Shown in pieces: positions 1-11,494 of a DNA stretch of 64,000 nt. This DNA is from Actinomadura kijaniata NBRC 14229 (lineage in GTDB: Bacteria; Actinomycetota; Actinomycetes; Streptosporangiales; Streptosporangiaceae): the NCBI RefSeq assembly GCF_001552175.1, contig NZ_BCQR01000005.1, positions 46,079-110,078 of the forward strand, in the 5' to 3' direction. The translations under genes were made by a program, and so were the position numbers. Position 1 is the stretch's first letter, and every line of letters begins with the position of its first letter. The notes beneath the pieces are model-generated. The model did not search any database. It was given only the letters and a program-made list of their open reading frames with translations, and was not told where the DNA came from.

Positions 1-2826
<2,826 letters not shown>

Positions 2827-4290
2827 ATGACCGATCAGGTGACCGTCGCCACCACGCGGGGCCGGGTCCTCGGGGAACGCCGGGGCGGCTCGGTCCGCTT
2901 CCTCGGGATCCCCTACGCCGAGGCGCCCGTCGGCGACCTGCGCTTCGCCGCGCCCGTCCCGGTCGAGCCGTGGGAGGGCGTCCGCGCGGCCCTCGCCTAC
3001 GGCCCCACCGCCCAGCGCCGCGCCCTCGCCGAGGTCACCGTCATCCCCGAGCCGACGATCCCCGGCGCGGAGACCCTCAACCTCAACGTCTTCACCCCCG
3101 ACCCGTCCCCGGACGCCGGGCTGCCGGTGCTGGTGTGGATCCACGGCGGCGGCTTCATGGCGGGCTGCTCGGCGAGCCCCTGGTACGACGGCCGGGCGTT
3201 CAACCGCGACGGCGTCGTGCTGGTCTCCGTCGGCTACCGGCTGGGCGTCGAGGGGTTCCTGCACGTGGAGGGCGCCCCCGACAACCGCGGCGTGCTCGAC
3301 TGGATCGCCGCCCTGGAGTGGGTCCGGGACAACGTCGCGGGCTTCGGCGGCGACCCGGCCAAGGTCACCGTCGCCGGGCAGTCCGCCGGGGGCGGCGCGG
3401 TGCAGACGCTGATGGCCACCCCGTCCGCGCACGGCCTGTTCCGCGCCGCGATCTCGGTGTCCGGCGCCGTCATGGCCCCGCAGGCCCGCGCCGACGGCCT
3501 GGCCGTCGCCGCGCGCTTCACCGAGCGCACCGGCGTCCCCGCCACCGTCGCCGAGCTGCGCGACCGGAGCGACGACGAGCTGCTGGACCTCATGGACAAG
3601 CTCACCGGGCCCGGTCCCGGCGAGCCCCCGTCGGTCGCGCTGCGCCTGGCCCCGTTCGCCGACGGCGAGCTGGTCCCGGCGCCGGTGCCCGAGGCGTTCG
3701 CGGACGGCACCGCCGCCGACGTGCCGCTGATGCTGGGCTTCACCCGCGACGAGTTCACGTCGTTCCTGGAGCTGGCCGCCGCCGACCTCCCGGCCGAGGC
3801 GCTGCCCTCGGCGCTGCGGCACACGGGCGTCCCGGCCGGGGTGGTCGACGGCTACCTCGCGCTGCACCGGGGGGACTCCCCGGGGCGGATCGTCGGCGGG
3901 TCGGTCACCGACGTGCTGTTCCGCGTCCCGGCGCTGGCCATCGCCGAGGCCCGCGCCGGACGGTCGCTGCCGACCTGGTTCTACGAGTTCGGCTGGACCG
4001 CGCCGCCGGGCGTGCCGGTGGGCGGCGGGCGGGCCGGGCACTGCCTGGACCTGCCGTTCGCGTTCGACCTGCTGGACGCCGAGGGCGTCACCGCCGTGGC
4101 GGGCGAGGCCCCGCCCCAGGGCCTGGCCGACGCGATGCACGCCGCGTGGGTGGCGTTCGTCCGCGACCTGGACCCCGGCGACCGGTGGCCGCGCTACACG
4201 GCGGAGGACCGCCGGACCATGGTCTGGGACGCCGAGCCGCAGGTGCGGCCCGACCCGCTGCGCCCCGAACGCGAACTCTGGCTCGGCTGA
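2827..4290 (+). CDS. Type-B carboxylesterase
   Basis: An alpha/beta-hydrolase of the carboxylesterase/cholinesterase family, which hydrolyses carboxylic esters of small or xenobiotic alcohols and acids. The 487 residues are normal for bacterial type-B esterases. The nucleophile is S186 in GQSAGGGAV, with probable triad partners E309 (TRDEFTSF) and H405 (RAGHCLDLPF). The oxyanion-hole motif HGGGF is at about residues 108-112. No signal peptide is visible, so it is probably cytoplasmic. The ATG follows an AAGGAG site. It converges with the amidase gene, leaving only 7 bp between the stops. Annotators often call this family para-nitrobenzyl esterase; the physiological substrate is unknown. Confidence 0.9.
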   Translation: MTDQVTVATTRGRVLGERRGGSVRFLGIPYAEAPVGDLRFAAPVPVEPWEGVRAALAYGPTAQRRALAEVTVIPEPTIPGAETLNLNVFTPDPSPDAGLPVLVWIHGGGFMAGCSASPWYDGRAFNRDGVVLVSVGYRLGVEGFLHVEGAPDNRGVLDWIAALEWVRDNVAGFGGDPAKVTVAGQSAGGGAVQTLMATPSAHGLFRAAISVSGAVMAPQARADGLAVAARFTERTGVPATVAELRDRSDDELLDLMDKLTGPGPGEPPSVALRLAPFADGELVPAPVPEAFADGTAADVPLMLGFTRDEFTSFLELAAADLPAEALPSALRHTGVPAGVVDGYLALHRGDSPGRIVGGSVTDVLFRVPALAIAEARAGRSLPTWFYEFGWTAPPGVPVGGGRAGHCLDLPFAFDLLDAEGVTAVAGEAPPQGLADAMHAAWVAFVRDLDPGDRWPRYTAEDRRTMVWDAEPQVRPDPLRPERELWLG

Positions 4291-4297
4291 GCCCCGG

Positions 4298-5716
4298 TCA
4301 GGGGGACACGGGCGGGGCGAGGCGGGGCGCCCGGTCCTCGATCGCCTGGGCCGCGTCCAGGAGCAGGTCCTCCATGAACCGCCCGCCGACCAGCTGGACG
4401 CCGACCGGCAGCCCGTCGGTCACCCCCACCGGCACCGCGACGCCCGGGAAGCCGAGGACCGGCAGGCAGGTCATCGGCCACTGCGCGGCGACCAGGCCCC
4501 GGCCGCGTGCCGGGTCCAGGATGTCGGCGTCCTGCTCGAAGGGCGGTTCGGCCGAGACCGGGGTCAGCAGGATCCGGTCCCGGCCCAGCGTCTCCTGGAG
4601 CCGCGTGATCAGCGTGGCGCGGCGGGCCCAGCCCTGGATGTAGGTCTCCAGGGACGGCCGCTCGCCCCACAGCTCCGCGGCGTACTCGTAGGCGTACCCC
4701 AGGTGGACGCGCAGGCCCTCGTCGCCCATCTCCCGCATGCCGGGCAGCATCGGGCGCATGTCCTCGAACAGCAGCAGCGACCACAGCCGGGACGCCTCGG
4801 CCAGCAGCGGCAGCTCGATCTCCTCGACCTCGTACCCGGCGTCGGCCAGCCACCGGGCCGCGGTGTCGAGCGCGTCGCCGACGGCGGGGTGCGGCTTGGC
4901 GAGGCCCACGTCGCGGACGAGGGACACGCGGACCGGACCCGTCGCCGCCGCCGGACCGGGCAGCGCGGGGACGCCGAACGGGTCGCGCAGGTCCGGGCCC
5001 GCCATGGCGCGCAGCGCCGTGCGCGCGTCGGCGACGTTCCCGGCGATCGGGCCCTGCACCGACCACGCCTGGAACGTCAGCGGCCCCTCGACGCCGCTGT
5101 CGGCGGGGGACATCCAGTTGGAGACCAGCCCGACGGTGGGCCGGACGCCGACCACGCCGCAGCATCCGGCGGGGTAGCGGATCGAGCCGCCGATGTCGTT
5201 GCCCTGCGCCACCGGGGTCATCCCGGCGGCGACGGAGCTGGCCGCGCCGCCGCTGGAGCCGCCCGGGGTGTGGGCGGCGCTCCACGGGTTGAGGGTCCGG
5301 CCGTGGGCGTCGTTGGTGGAGAACCAGCGCACCGAGAACGCCGGGGAGTTACTGCGGCCGACCAGGACCGCGCCCGCGCGGCGCAGCGCGGCCACACTGG
5401 CGTCGTCCTCCTTCGCCGTCGCCCCGGCCAGCGCCGCCAGGCCGTGGCTCATCAGCCGGTCCCGCTGCGGCGTGTTGATCTTGGTGGAGACCGGGACGCC
5501 GTGCAGCGGGCCGGGCTCGGCGCCGGCGGCGACCGCCGCGTCGGCGCGGCGCGCGTCGGCCAGGACCTCCTCGGGACGGACGTCGACCAGCGCGTTCAGG
5601 ACGGGGTTGACCTCGGCGATCCTGCCCAGGCAGGATTCCGCGACCTCGACGGCGGAGAACTCCCGGGTACGGATGCCCTCGGCGAGCCGGGTCGCGGGGA
5701 GTTGCCACAGTTCCAT
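4298..5716 (-). CDS. Amidase, amidase-signature family
   Basis: Hydrolyses a carboxylic amide to acid and ammonia, using the Ser-cisSer-Lys triad of this family. The triad is K79 (VSTKINTP), cis-Ser S154 in GGSSGG and nucleophile S178 in DIGGSIR. The 472 residues are typical. A GGAGC ribosome site precedes the ATG. It is divergent from a TetR gene, and a strong inverted repeat lies between them, so it is probably that regulator's target. The GatA subunit of the tRNA amidotransferase belongs to the same family, but gatB and gatC are absent here, so a catabolic amidase is the better reading. The substrate is unknown. Confidence 0.88.
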   Translation of the reverse strand: MELWQLPATRLAEGIRTREFSAVEVAESCLGRIAEVNPVLNALVDVRPEEVLADARRADAAVAAGAEPGPLHGVPVSTKINTPQRDRLMSHGLAALAGATAKEDDASVAALRRAGAVLVGRSNSPAFSVRWFSTNDAHGRTLNPWSAAHTPGGSSGGAASSVAAGMTPVAQGNDIGGSIRYPAGCCGVVGVRPTVGLVSNWMSPADSGVEGPLTFQAWSVQGPIAGNVADARTALRAMAGPDLRDPFGVPALPGPAAATGPVRVSLVRDVGLAKPHPAVGDALDTAARWLADAGYEVEEIELPLLAEASRLWSLLLFEDMRPMLPGMREMGDEGLRVHLGYAYEYAAELWGERPSLETYIQGWARRATLITRLQETLGRDRILLTPVSAEPPFEQDADILDPARGRGLVAAQWPMTCLPVLGFPGVAVPVGVTDGLPVGVQLVGGRFMEDLLLDAAQAIEDRAPRLAPPVSP

Positions 5717-5795
5717 GCCTGCTCCTAGGCGCTCATGGGGGAGGGGCGCGGGCCGTGCGGGCCGCGATGCCGGGAGAGTACGTCATGTAACGCTG

Positions 5796-5816
5796 ATGTA
5801 CAACGGTGTTGTATAT
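5796..5816. promoter_or_regulatory. Probable TetR operator between the divergent amidase and TetR genes
   Basis: An inverted repeat with perfect 6-bp arms TACAAC and GTTGTA around GGT. One mismatch outwards, a further 2 bp pair on each side, giving 9-bp arms. It lies 28 bp before the TetR start in the 127-bp divergent gap, the classic place for an autoregulatory site that also controls the divergent gene. It is AT-rich against a very GC-rich background. Confidence 0.7.
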
Positions 5817-5843
5817 CCGGTCGGCTCCCGTTAGCCTGCCGCC

Positions 5844-6428
5844 ATGCCAGTGGAAATCGACGTCAACGAGCGCCTGGCGGCCATCGCCGAGGCCACCCTG
5901 GACATCGTCGCGGCGCGGGGCATGGACGGGGTGAGCATCCGGGCGGTCGCCAAGCGGATCGGCGGGTCCACCACCCTCGTCACCAACTACCTGCCCACCC
6001 GTGAGGACCTGCTGCGCAACGCCGTCGAGCACGCGATCCGGGCCTGGAACGAGGAGGTGGACCAGGCCGTCGGCGGGACCGGCGACCCCGAACGCCTGCT
6101 GGCCGTCGTGCGCTGGGCGTGCACGACCACCGGCAACGACCTGGTGCTGCGCCGCCTGTTCCTGGAGATCCTCGGCCGTTCCGGGCCGGGGTCGGCGGCG
6201 CTCGGAGTCCTGCGGGACGACGCCCGGCAGGGCCGGGCGGAGATGGCGTCGGCCGCCCGCGACGCCGGTGCCGCCGACGCCGACTTCACCGCCGACGTCC
6301 TGCTGCTGGTCCTGCGCGGCTTCTACGTCGCCAGCCTGGAGGACCCCGAGCGGTGGGACGGCGAACGGATGCTCCCCCTCGTCGAGCGGCTGGTCGGCAT
6401 GCTGACCGCCGCGCCCGGAAAGAAATGA
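5844..6428 (+). CDS. TetR-family regulator
   Basis: A 194-residue one-component regulator. The N-terminal helix-turn-helix spans about residues 10-55, with the family-typical run GMDGVSIRAVAKRIGGSTTLVTNYL followed by TREDLLRNAV (quoted as separate parts of one helix set). The C-terminal ligand domain is not specific enough to name an inducer. The ATG at 5844 has no clear Shine-Dalgarno site. The gene is divergent from one amidase and lies 10 bp upstream of another on the same strand, so it probably controls both amidases through the inverted repeat upstream. Confidence 0.88.
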   Translation: MPVEIDVNERLAAIAEATLDIVAARGMDGVSIRAVAKRIGGSTTLVTNYLPTREDLLRNAVEHAIRAWNEEVDQAVGGTGDPERLLAVVRWACTTTGNDLVLRRLFLEILGRSGPGSAALGVLRDDARQGRAEMASAARDAGAADADFTADVLLLVLRGFYVASLEDPERWDGERMLPLVERLVGMLTAAPGKK

Positions 6429-6438
6429 GGTGTCATGA

Positions 6439-7860
6439 ATGGACCTTGACGAGTACGCGTCCCGCGACGGCGTGGCCCTGGCGGGCCTGCTGCGGGAGGG
6501 CGCGGTCACCCCGGACGAGGTCGCCGGGCTCGCCCGGCGGGCCGTGGAACGGGTCGACCCCCACCTGAACGCCCTGTCCCAGCCGCTGTTCGACGCCCCG
6601 CTGGCCCACGACGCGCGCGGGCCGTTCGCCGGGGTGCCGTTCCTGCTCAAGGACAGCCACCCGGTCGCGAAGGGCGTGCGGTTCTCGGTCGGCTCCCGCT
6701 ACTTCGCCGACGCGGTCGCCGACCACGACGCCGAGATCACCGAGCGGTTCCGGGCGGCGGGCTTCGCCGCGCTCGGCGTGACGACCGTCCCGGAGATGGC
6801 GATCAGCTTCGCCACCGAGTCGGTGCGCTACGGCACCACCAACAACCCCTGGGACCCCGCGCGCGGCGTCGGCGGCTCCAGCGGCGGCGCGGCGGCGCTG
6901 GTGGCGGCGGGCGCGGTCCCGGTCGCGCACGGCAACGACGGCGCCGGGTCGATCCGGATCCCGGCCGCGTGCTGCGGGGTCGTCGGCCTCAAGCCGACGC
7001 GCGGGCGCACCCCCGTGGGCCCCGGCCCGTCGGAGGCGATGTTCGGGCTGGCGATCGACTTCGTGCTGGCCCGGACGCTGCGGGACGTCGCGCACACGCT
7101 GGACGCGGTGCAGGGCGCGGGCCGCCACGACAAGCACCGCGTCGCGGCCGGGCCCGTCCCCTACCGGGAGCTGCCGGCGCGGGACGCGCCCCGGCTGCGC
7201 GTCGCCGTCACCACGGCGCCGTGGAACGGCGCCCCCGTGGACCCGGAGGTCGCGGCCGTCGTCGACCGGGTCGCCGGGATCCTGGACGGGCTCGGCCACG
7301 ACGTCGGGGCGCCGCCGCCCGCCGTCGACCCCGAGGCGGTCCTGGAGGCGTACGCCGTGCTCACCACCCTCGGCCTCGCGGGCGGCTTCGGCGAGGACGA
7401 GAAGGTCGGCCACGACCGCCTCGAACAGGTGACGCTCGCGATCCTGGAGGAGGCCCGCACCCTCAACGCCTACCGCGCCGCCCGCGGGTTCCAGGCGGCC
7501 GACCGGGTGGCCGCGGGGCTGCGCGACCACTTCACCGGCGTGGACCTGCTGGTGACGCCCACCCTCGCCCGGCCGCCCGCGCCGCACGGCACGCTCGACT
7601 ACGACCGGCCCGGCCACACCGCCAGGTCGTGGCTGGCGTCGATCTTCGAGTACGGGCCGTTCACCGCGCCGTTCAACCTCGGCGGGCAGCCCGCGATCAG
7701 CCTCCCCCTCGGGCAGGGCTCGACCGGCCTGCCGGTCGGCGTCCAGCTCGTGGCCGCCGAGGGCCGCGAGGACCTGCTGCTCCAGGTCGCGGCGGACCTG
7801 GAGGAGCACCTCCCGTGGGCCGCCCGCCGCCCGGCGGTGCACGCCGCCTCCCTACCCTGA
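6439..7860 (+). CDS. Amidase, amidase-signature family (second copy)
   Basis: A 473-residue amidase-signature hydrolase with triad K71 (FLLKDSHP), S147 in GGSSGG and S171 in GAGSIRIP. The nucleophile motif differs from the usual GGSIR by an Ala. It starts 10 bp after the TetR stop behind a GAGGTG site, so it is co-transcribed with that regulator. It is only distantly related to the amidase at 4298-5716, so this looks like two specificities rather than a recent duplication. Its 3' end overlaps the convergent TetR gene by 9 bp. The substrate is unknown; aryl, acyl or peptide amides are all possible. Confidence 0.87.
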   Translation: MDLDEYASRDGVALAGLLREGAVTPDEVAGLARRAVERVDPHLNALSQPLFDAPLAHDARGPFAGVPFLLKDSHPVAKGVRFSVGSRYFADAVADHDAEITERFRAAGFAALGVTTVPEMAISFATESVRYGTTNNPWDPARGVGGSSGGAAALVAAGAVPVAHGNDGAGSIRIPAACCGVVGLKPTRGRTPVGPGPSEAMFGLAIDFVLARTLRDVAHTLDAVQGAGRHDKHRVAAGPVPYRELPARDAPRLRVAVTTAPWNGAPVDPEVAAVVDRVAGILDGLGHDVGAPPPAVDPEAVLEAYAVLTTLGLAGGFGEDEKVGHDRLEQVTLAILEEARTLNAYRAARGFQAADRVAAGLRDHFTGVDLLVTPTLARPPAPHGTLDYDRPGHTARSWLASIFEYGPFTAPFNLGGQPAISLPLGQGSTGLPVGVQLVAAEGREDLLLQVAADLEEHLPWAARRPAVHAASLP

Positions 7861-8472
7861 CGCCCCGTCCGCCGAAGGACCTTCCCCGAGGGAGGTGAGC
7901 ATCCGCATCGCCTGCTCCTTCACCCCGGCCCGCCGCGAGGCGGGGAACGGCAGCGCCGCCAGCGTGGAGTTGCCGAACGCCAGGCAGAGCAGCGAGTAGG
8001 CCGACCGCAGGCTTTCCGCCGGGTCGCATCCGGGGACCGCCTCGCGGATCGCCGTGGCGACCTCCCGCTCCAGGCGGCTGTAGCTGTCGAAGATCCGGCC
8101 GCGCAGCCGCACGTCGTGCATCGCCCCGGTGATGAGCGCCTCGATGACCAGATCGTCCTCGTTGTGCTCCATCTGGGGCCCGAACAGGTAGTCCACCAGC
8201 GCGCGCAGCCGCTCCCGCGGCTCCCGGCCCGCCATGGCCTCCCGCATCGTCGCGAAGTACGGCGTGATGACGTGGTCCCACAGGGCGTCGATGAGGTCGT
8301 CGCGGTTGCCGACGTAGTGCCGGACGTGCGAACGGCTCATCCCGGCCATGCCGGCGATCCGCTCCTGCGTGCTCCCGGCCAGCCCGTACCGGGCGACCGA
8401 CCGGGCCGCCGCCCGGAGGATCTGTGCCCGCCGCTCCTCGACCAGGCTCGGTCTGCCCACCCGTTCCCTCAC
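7852..8472 (-). CDS. TetR-family regulator, likely controller of the peptide importer
   Basis: A 206-residue TetR protein with the HTH at about residues 10-55 (VEERRAQILRAAARS, then SRSHVRHYVGNRDDLIDAL) and a C-terminal domain of the kind often called BetI-like. The start is the GTG at 8472, since translation from there enters the HTH at the normal distance; no strong ribosome site is seen and the message may be leaderless. A 25-bp site ends 5 bp upstream of the start, and a near-copy lies in front of the ABC importer operon transcribed the other way. That supports autoregulation plus control of the importer. Confidence 0.86.
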   Translation of the reverse strand: MRERVGRPSLVEERRAQILRAAARSVARYGLAGSTQERIAGMAGMSRSHVRHYVGNRDDLIDALWDHVITPYFATMREAMAGREPRERLRALVDYLFGPQMEHNEDDLVIEALITGAMHDVRLRGRIFDSYSRLEREVATAIREAVPGCDPAESLRSAYSLLCLAFGNSTLAALPFPASRRAGVKEQAMRMLTSLGEGPSADGASG

Positions 8473-8477
8473 CCCAA

Positions 8478-8502
8478 TTGTTCAGCGAAGTAGACAATCA
8501 AT
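8478..8502. promoter_or_regulatory. Candidate TetR operator, copy 1
   Basis: A 25-bp segment that begins TTGTT and ends GACAATCAAT. The TTGT and ACAA ends form an inverted repeat. It sits directly before the leftward TetR start, so binding here would repress the regulator's own gene. The same layout recurs at 8681-8705. Confidence 0.55.
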
Positions 8503-8680
8503 GCCGCCTCCAGCCTAGCGGCGCGACCCGGAGGAGCTTCGAGGATGCCGCCGCACCCGACACCGCCACAACCCGTCCCTGCGAGGCCATCGAGAAAACA
8601 GGGCCGCCGACCCCGCGCCACCCTCCCGGCGGGGCCGCGCACACCGGCCGCCACCGGCCGATGTTCACCTCTCGGCCATT

Positions 8681-8705
8681 TTGTTTTGCACTATTGACAA
8701 TCAAT
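8681..8705. promoter_or_regulatory. Candidate TetR operator, copy 2, upstream of the ABC importer
   Basis: A 25-bp segment with the same TTGTT start, the same GC at positions 8-9 and the same GACAATCAAT end as the site at 8478-8502, in the same orientation. It overlaps a TTGACA hexamer (8694-8699) that could serve the rightward importer operon. A protein bound here would block that promoter. Confidence 0.55.
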
Positions 8706-8906
8706 CGGTGACCCACGACGCTAGCGGCACGACCCGGACCCCGGGGCCCGCCCACCTCCACCGCGCGGCCGCGACGAGGTGACCCGCCCCCACTCCCGCC
8801 GCCGACCGCGGACCGGCGGGACCGGCCGCGGCCGGGCCCGGCACCCGCACCGCCCGGCCCGCGCCCCGGCACCGTCCCCGCATCCCAGCACCGCGAAGGA
8901 CCTTCC

Positions 8907-10532
8907 ATGACCCGTCGTCCACGTACGGCCGCGCTCGCCGCGGCCCTGCTCGGATCCACCGTCCTGACCGCCTGTAGCGGCGGGGGCGGCCCGGCCGCCG
9001 GGCAGCCGAACGCCCCCACGATCACCACCGCCGTCCCGGCCCCGGCCAGGGACGTCGACACCGTCACCTGGAACCTCGCCAGCGGCGAGCCCACCACCCT
9101 GGACCCCGCCCAGTCCGCCCTGGAGTCCGTCAGCACGGTCGTCGCCAACCTGTGCGAGGGCCTGTTCACCTTCGGCCCCGACTACCAGCGCAAGCCCGCG
9201 CTGGCCACCTCCGTCGACCACCCCGACCCGCTCACCTACGTGATCCACCTGCGCAGGGGCGCGACGTTCTGGGACGGCAGGCCGGTCACCCCCGAGGACG
9301 TCGTCTACAGCGTCCGGCGGATCCTCGACCCCGCGCTGGGCTCGCCGTGGATCGGCTGGGCCGCCAACCTGCGCGGGATCGAGCCCACCGGCGACGACAG
9401 GGTCACGATCCGGCTGAAGAAGCCGGACGCGCTGGTCCCGAACTTCTTCGCCCTGCCCGCCTTCACCGTCGTGCAGAAGGCGTTCGCCGAGAAGGCGGGC
9501 AAGGGCTTCGGAACGGCGAAGGGCGGCGTCATGTGCACCGGCCCGTACCGGGTCGCGGGCTGGACCCAGGGCCGCGAGATCACCGTGACCCGCAACGGCA
9601 CCTGGTGGAACACCGCCGCCAGGCCGAGGGTGAAGAGCCTGAGGTTCACCTTCATCGCCGATCCGGCCGCCCAGTCGGCGGCGCTGAACAGCGGCGACGT
9701 GGACGGCCAGTTCAACGTCCCGCGCGCCGCCCACGCCCAGCTCGCAGGCAGGGGCAACCTGCTGTTCGGCCGCAGCCTCGCCCCCACGTTCCTGGCGGTC
9801 GTCGACTCCGGGGGCGCCCTGTCGGACCCCGCCACCCGGCAGGCGATCCAGGCGGTCATCGACTACAAGGGCGTCATCCGCTCGGTCTACCGGGGCACCG
9901 CCCAGCCGCTGCGCGCGCTCGTCCCGCCGGCGGCGTGGGGCTACGCCCGGGACGTCTACCAGGGCGAGTACGACAGGCTGCCCGAGCCGACCCAGGACCT
10001 GGCCAGGGCCAAGGACCTCGTCGGCCGGTCGGCCAGGGCCAAGGAGAAGATCGTCCTGGCGTACACCACGGCGATCGAGGAGGAGACCCGCACCGCCACC
10101 GCGATCGCCGACGCCGCCGCCAAGATCGGCATGCGCGTCGAGCTGAAGCCGATGACCGGCGAGCGGTTCGCCGCCGTGTTCGGCTCGCCGAAGGGCCGTG
10201 AGGGCATCGACCTGCTCCTGTCGACCGGCTACCTGGACTCCCCCGAGCCGCTGTCGTACTACCAGTTCTTCACGACCGGCAACTTCTACAACTTCGCCGG
10301 ATACCGCAACAAGGAGTACGACACCGTCATCGCCACCGCGATCGGCACCGAGGACCCCGCCGCCCGCGCCCGCCTCGTGGTGAGGGCGCAGTCGATCCTG
10401 GCCCGGGACCTGGTCACCATCCCGATCGCCACGCAGTACGTGAACGTCTACTACGGGCCGCGGCTGGCGGGCGTCGTGCCGCGCCAGAACTACCTGTACA
10501 CCCCGTGGGCCGCCTCCCTCGGCGGCAAGTGA
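8907..10532 (+). CDS. Dipeptide/oligopeptide ABC importer, substrate-binding lipoprotein (family 5)
   Basis: An extracellular solute-binding protein of 541 residues that captures peptides or similar solutes for the permeases encoded next. A short basic N-terminus, a hydrophobic stretch and the lipobox LTAC with C23 show a type-II signal peptide, so it is membrane-anchored outside the cell. The family-5 pattern is clear: SGEPTTLDPAQS near the N-terminus, LRRGATFWDGRPVTPEDVVYS split over about residues 115-135, then YLDSPEPLSYYQFF near residue 445. A GAAGGA site precedes the ATG. Its TGA overlaps the next ATG. The cargo is unknown; family members also carry nickel, glutathione and glycosides. 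Confidence 0.92.
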   Translation: MTRRPRTAALAAALLGSTVLTACSGGGGPAAGQPNAPTITTAVPAPARDVDTVTWNLASGEPTTLDPAQSALESVSTVVANLCEGLFTFGPDYQRKPALATSVDHPDPLTYVIHLRRGATFWDGRPVTPEDVVYSVRRILDPALGSPWIGWAANLRGIEPTGDDRVTIRLKKPDALVPNFFALPAFTVVQKAFAEKAGKGFGTAKGGVMCTGPYRVAGWTQGREITVTRNGTWWNTAARPRVKSLRFTFIADPAAQSAALNSGDVDGQFNVPRAAHAQLAGRGNLLFGRSLAPTFLAVVDSGGALSDPATRQAIQAVIDYKGVIRSVYRGTAQPLRALVPPAAWGYARDVYQGEYDRLPEPTQDLARAKDLVGRSARAKEKIVLAYTTAIEEETRTATAIADAAAKIGMRVELKPMTGERFAAVFGSPKGREGIDLLLSTGYLDSPEPLSYYQFFTTGNFYNFAGYRNKEYDTVIATAIGTEDPAARARLVVRAQSILARDLVTIPIATQYVNVYYGPRLAGVVPRQNYLYTPWAASLGGK

Positions 10533-11494
10533 TGAAGGCGCGCACCCTCTCCGTCTGGGCGGCGCGGCGCGCGCTGGGCGCGGCCCTCACCGTGCTGGTC
10601 GCCACGGTCGTCGTCTACGGCGCGCTGCGGCTCGTCCCCGGCGACCCCGTGGTGGCGCTGTCGGCGGGCCGCCGCCTCACCCCCGAGCAGATCGAGGCGC
10701 TGCGCCACCGCCACGGCCTCGACCGGGGGTTCCTCCAGGGCTACCTGTCGTGGATCGGCGGCGTGCTGCGGCTGGACCTCGGCACCTCGCTGAACTACCA
10801 GACCAGCGTCATGTCGCTGATCACCGGCCGGCTGGGCGTGTCCGGCCTGCTCATCCTGTACTCGGCGACGCTGGCGGCCGCGCTCGGCACGGCCGTGGCG
10901 CTGGTGTCGGCGGTCCGGGGCGGCGTGGCCGACCGGATCGCGTCCGTCCTGGCCGCCGCCGCGACCGCCACCCCCACGTTCGTGGCGTCGATCGCGCTGC
11001 TGGCGCTCTTCTCGATCGGCCTCGGCTGGTTCCCCGCCACCGGCGCGGGCACCGGCCCGGCCGACCGGCTGTGGCACCTGACGCTGCCCGCCGTCGCCAT
11101 GGCGATCGCCGCGTTCGGCGTCCTGGCGCGGGTCGGGAACGCGGCGTTCGCCGAGCAGCTGGGGCGCGAGCACGTGGTGGCGGCCCGCAGCCGGGGCGTC
11201 GGCACGGCGGCGGTGATCCGCCGGCATGTGGTGCGCAACGCGCTGGCCCCGCTGCTGACGGTCGTCGGCGTGCTGGTGGCGAGCCTGTTCGTCGGCACCG
11301 CCGTCGTGGAGACCGCGTTCGGCCTGGACGGCGTCGGCTCGCTGCTGGTCACCTCGGTGTCGCGGCGGGACTTCCCGGTCGTGCAGGGCATCGCCCTGAT
11401 CGGGATCGCCCTGTTCGTCGTCGTCAACACGCTGGTGGACCTGGTGCTGCCGCTGATCGACCCGCGCGTCACCGCCGGGGGGCCGCGCCGATGA
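10532..11494 (+). CDS. Peptide ABC importer permease, DppB-type
   Basis: A 320-residue inner-membrane permease with about six hydrophobic segments. The first is at residues 14-34, and the N-terminal RLVPGDPV signature of DppB/OppB proteins is at about 36-43. The EAA loop that contacts the ATPases is visible around VVAARSRGVGTAAVIRRH. The start is fixed by the TGATG overlap with the binding-protein gene; an earlier in-frame start would intrude into that gene. It pairs with the DppC-type permease that follows. Confidence 0.92.
   Translation: MKARTLSVWAARRALGAALTVLVATVVVYGALRLVPGDPVVALSAGRRLTPEQIEALRHRHGLDRGFLQGYLSWIGGVLRLDLGTSLNYQTSVMSLITGRLGVSGLLILYSATLAAALGTAVALVSAVRGGVADRIASVLAAAATATPTFVASIALLALFSIGLGWFPATGAGTGPADRLWHLTLPAVAMAIAAFGVLARVGNAAFAEQLGREHVVAARSRGVGTAAVIRRHVVRNALAPLLTVVGVLVASLFVGTAVVETAFGLDGVGSLLVTSVSRRDFPVVQGIALIGIALFVVVNTLVDLVLPLIDPRVTAGGPRR

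Larger units (their letters stand above)
8473..8906. other. 434-bp divergent intergenic region, TetR / peptide importer
   Basis: No credible gene is seen here. The region holds the two 25-bp sites described separately (8478-8502 and 8681-8705), one AT-rich island (about 8670-8706) and a long GC-rich leader (8710-8900) before the binding-protein gene. GAAGGA precedes the ATG at 8907. A TTGACA hexamer at 8694-8699 lies inside the second site and could be a -35 box, but no good -10 follows at 17-18 bp. Confidence 0.55.

Noticed and set aside
4298..7860. The two amidases as GatA subunits of Glu-tRNA(Gln) amidotransferase
   Set aside because: No gatB or gatC lies nearby and both are controlled by a local TetR gene, unlike the housekeeping gat operon.
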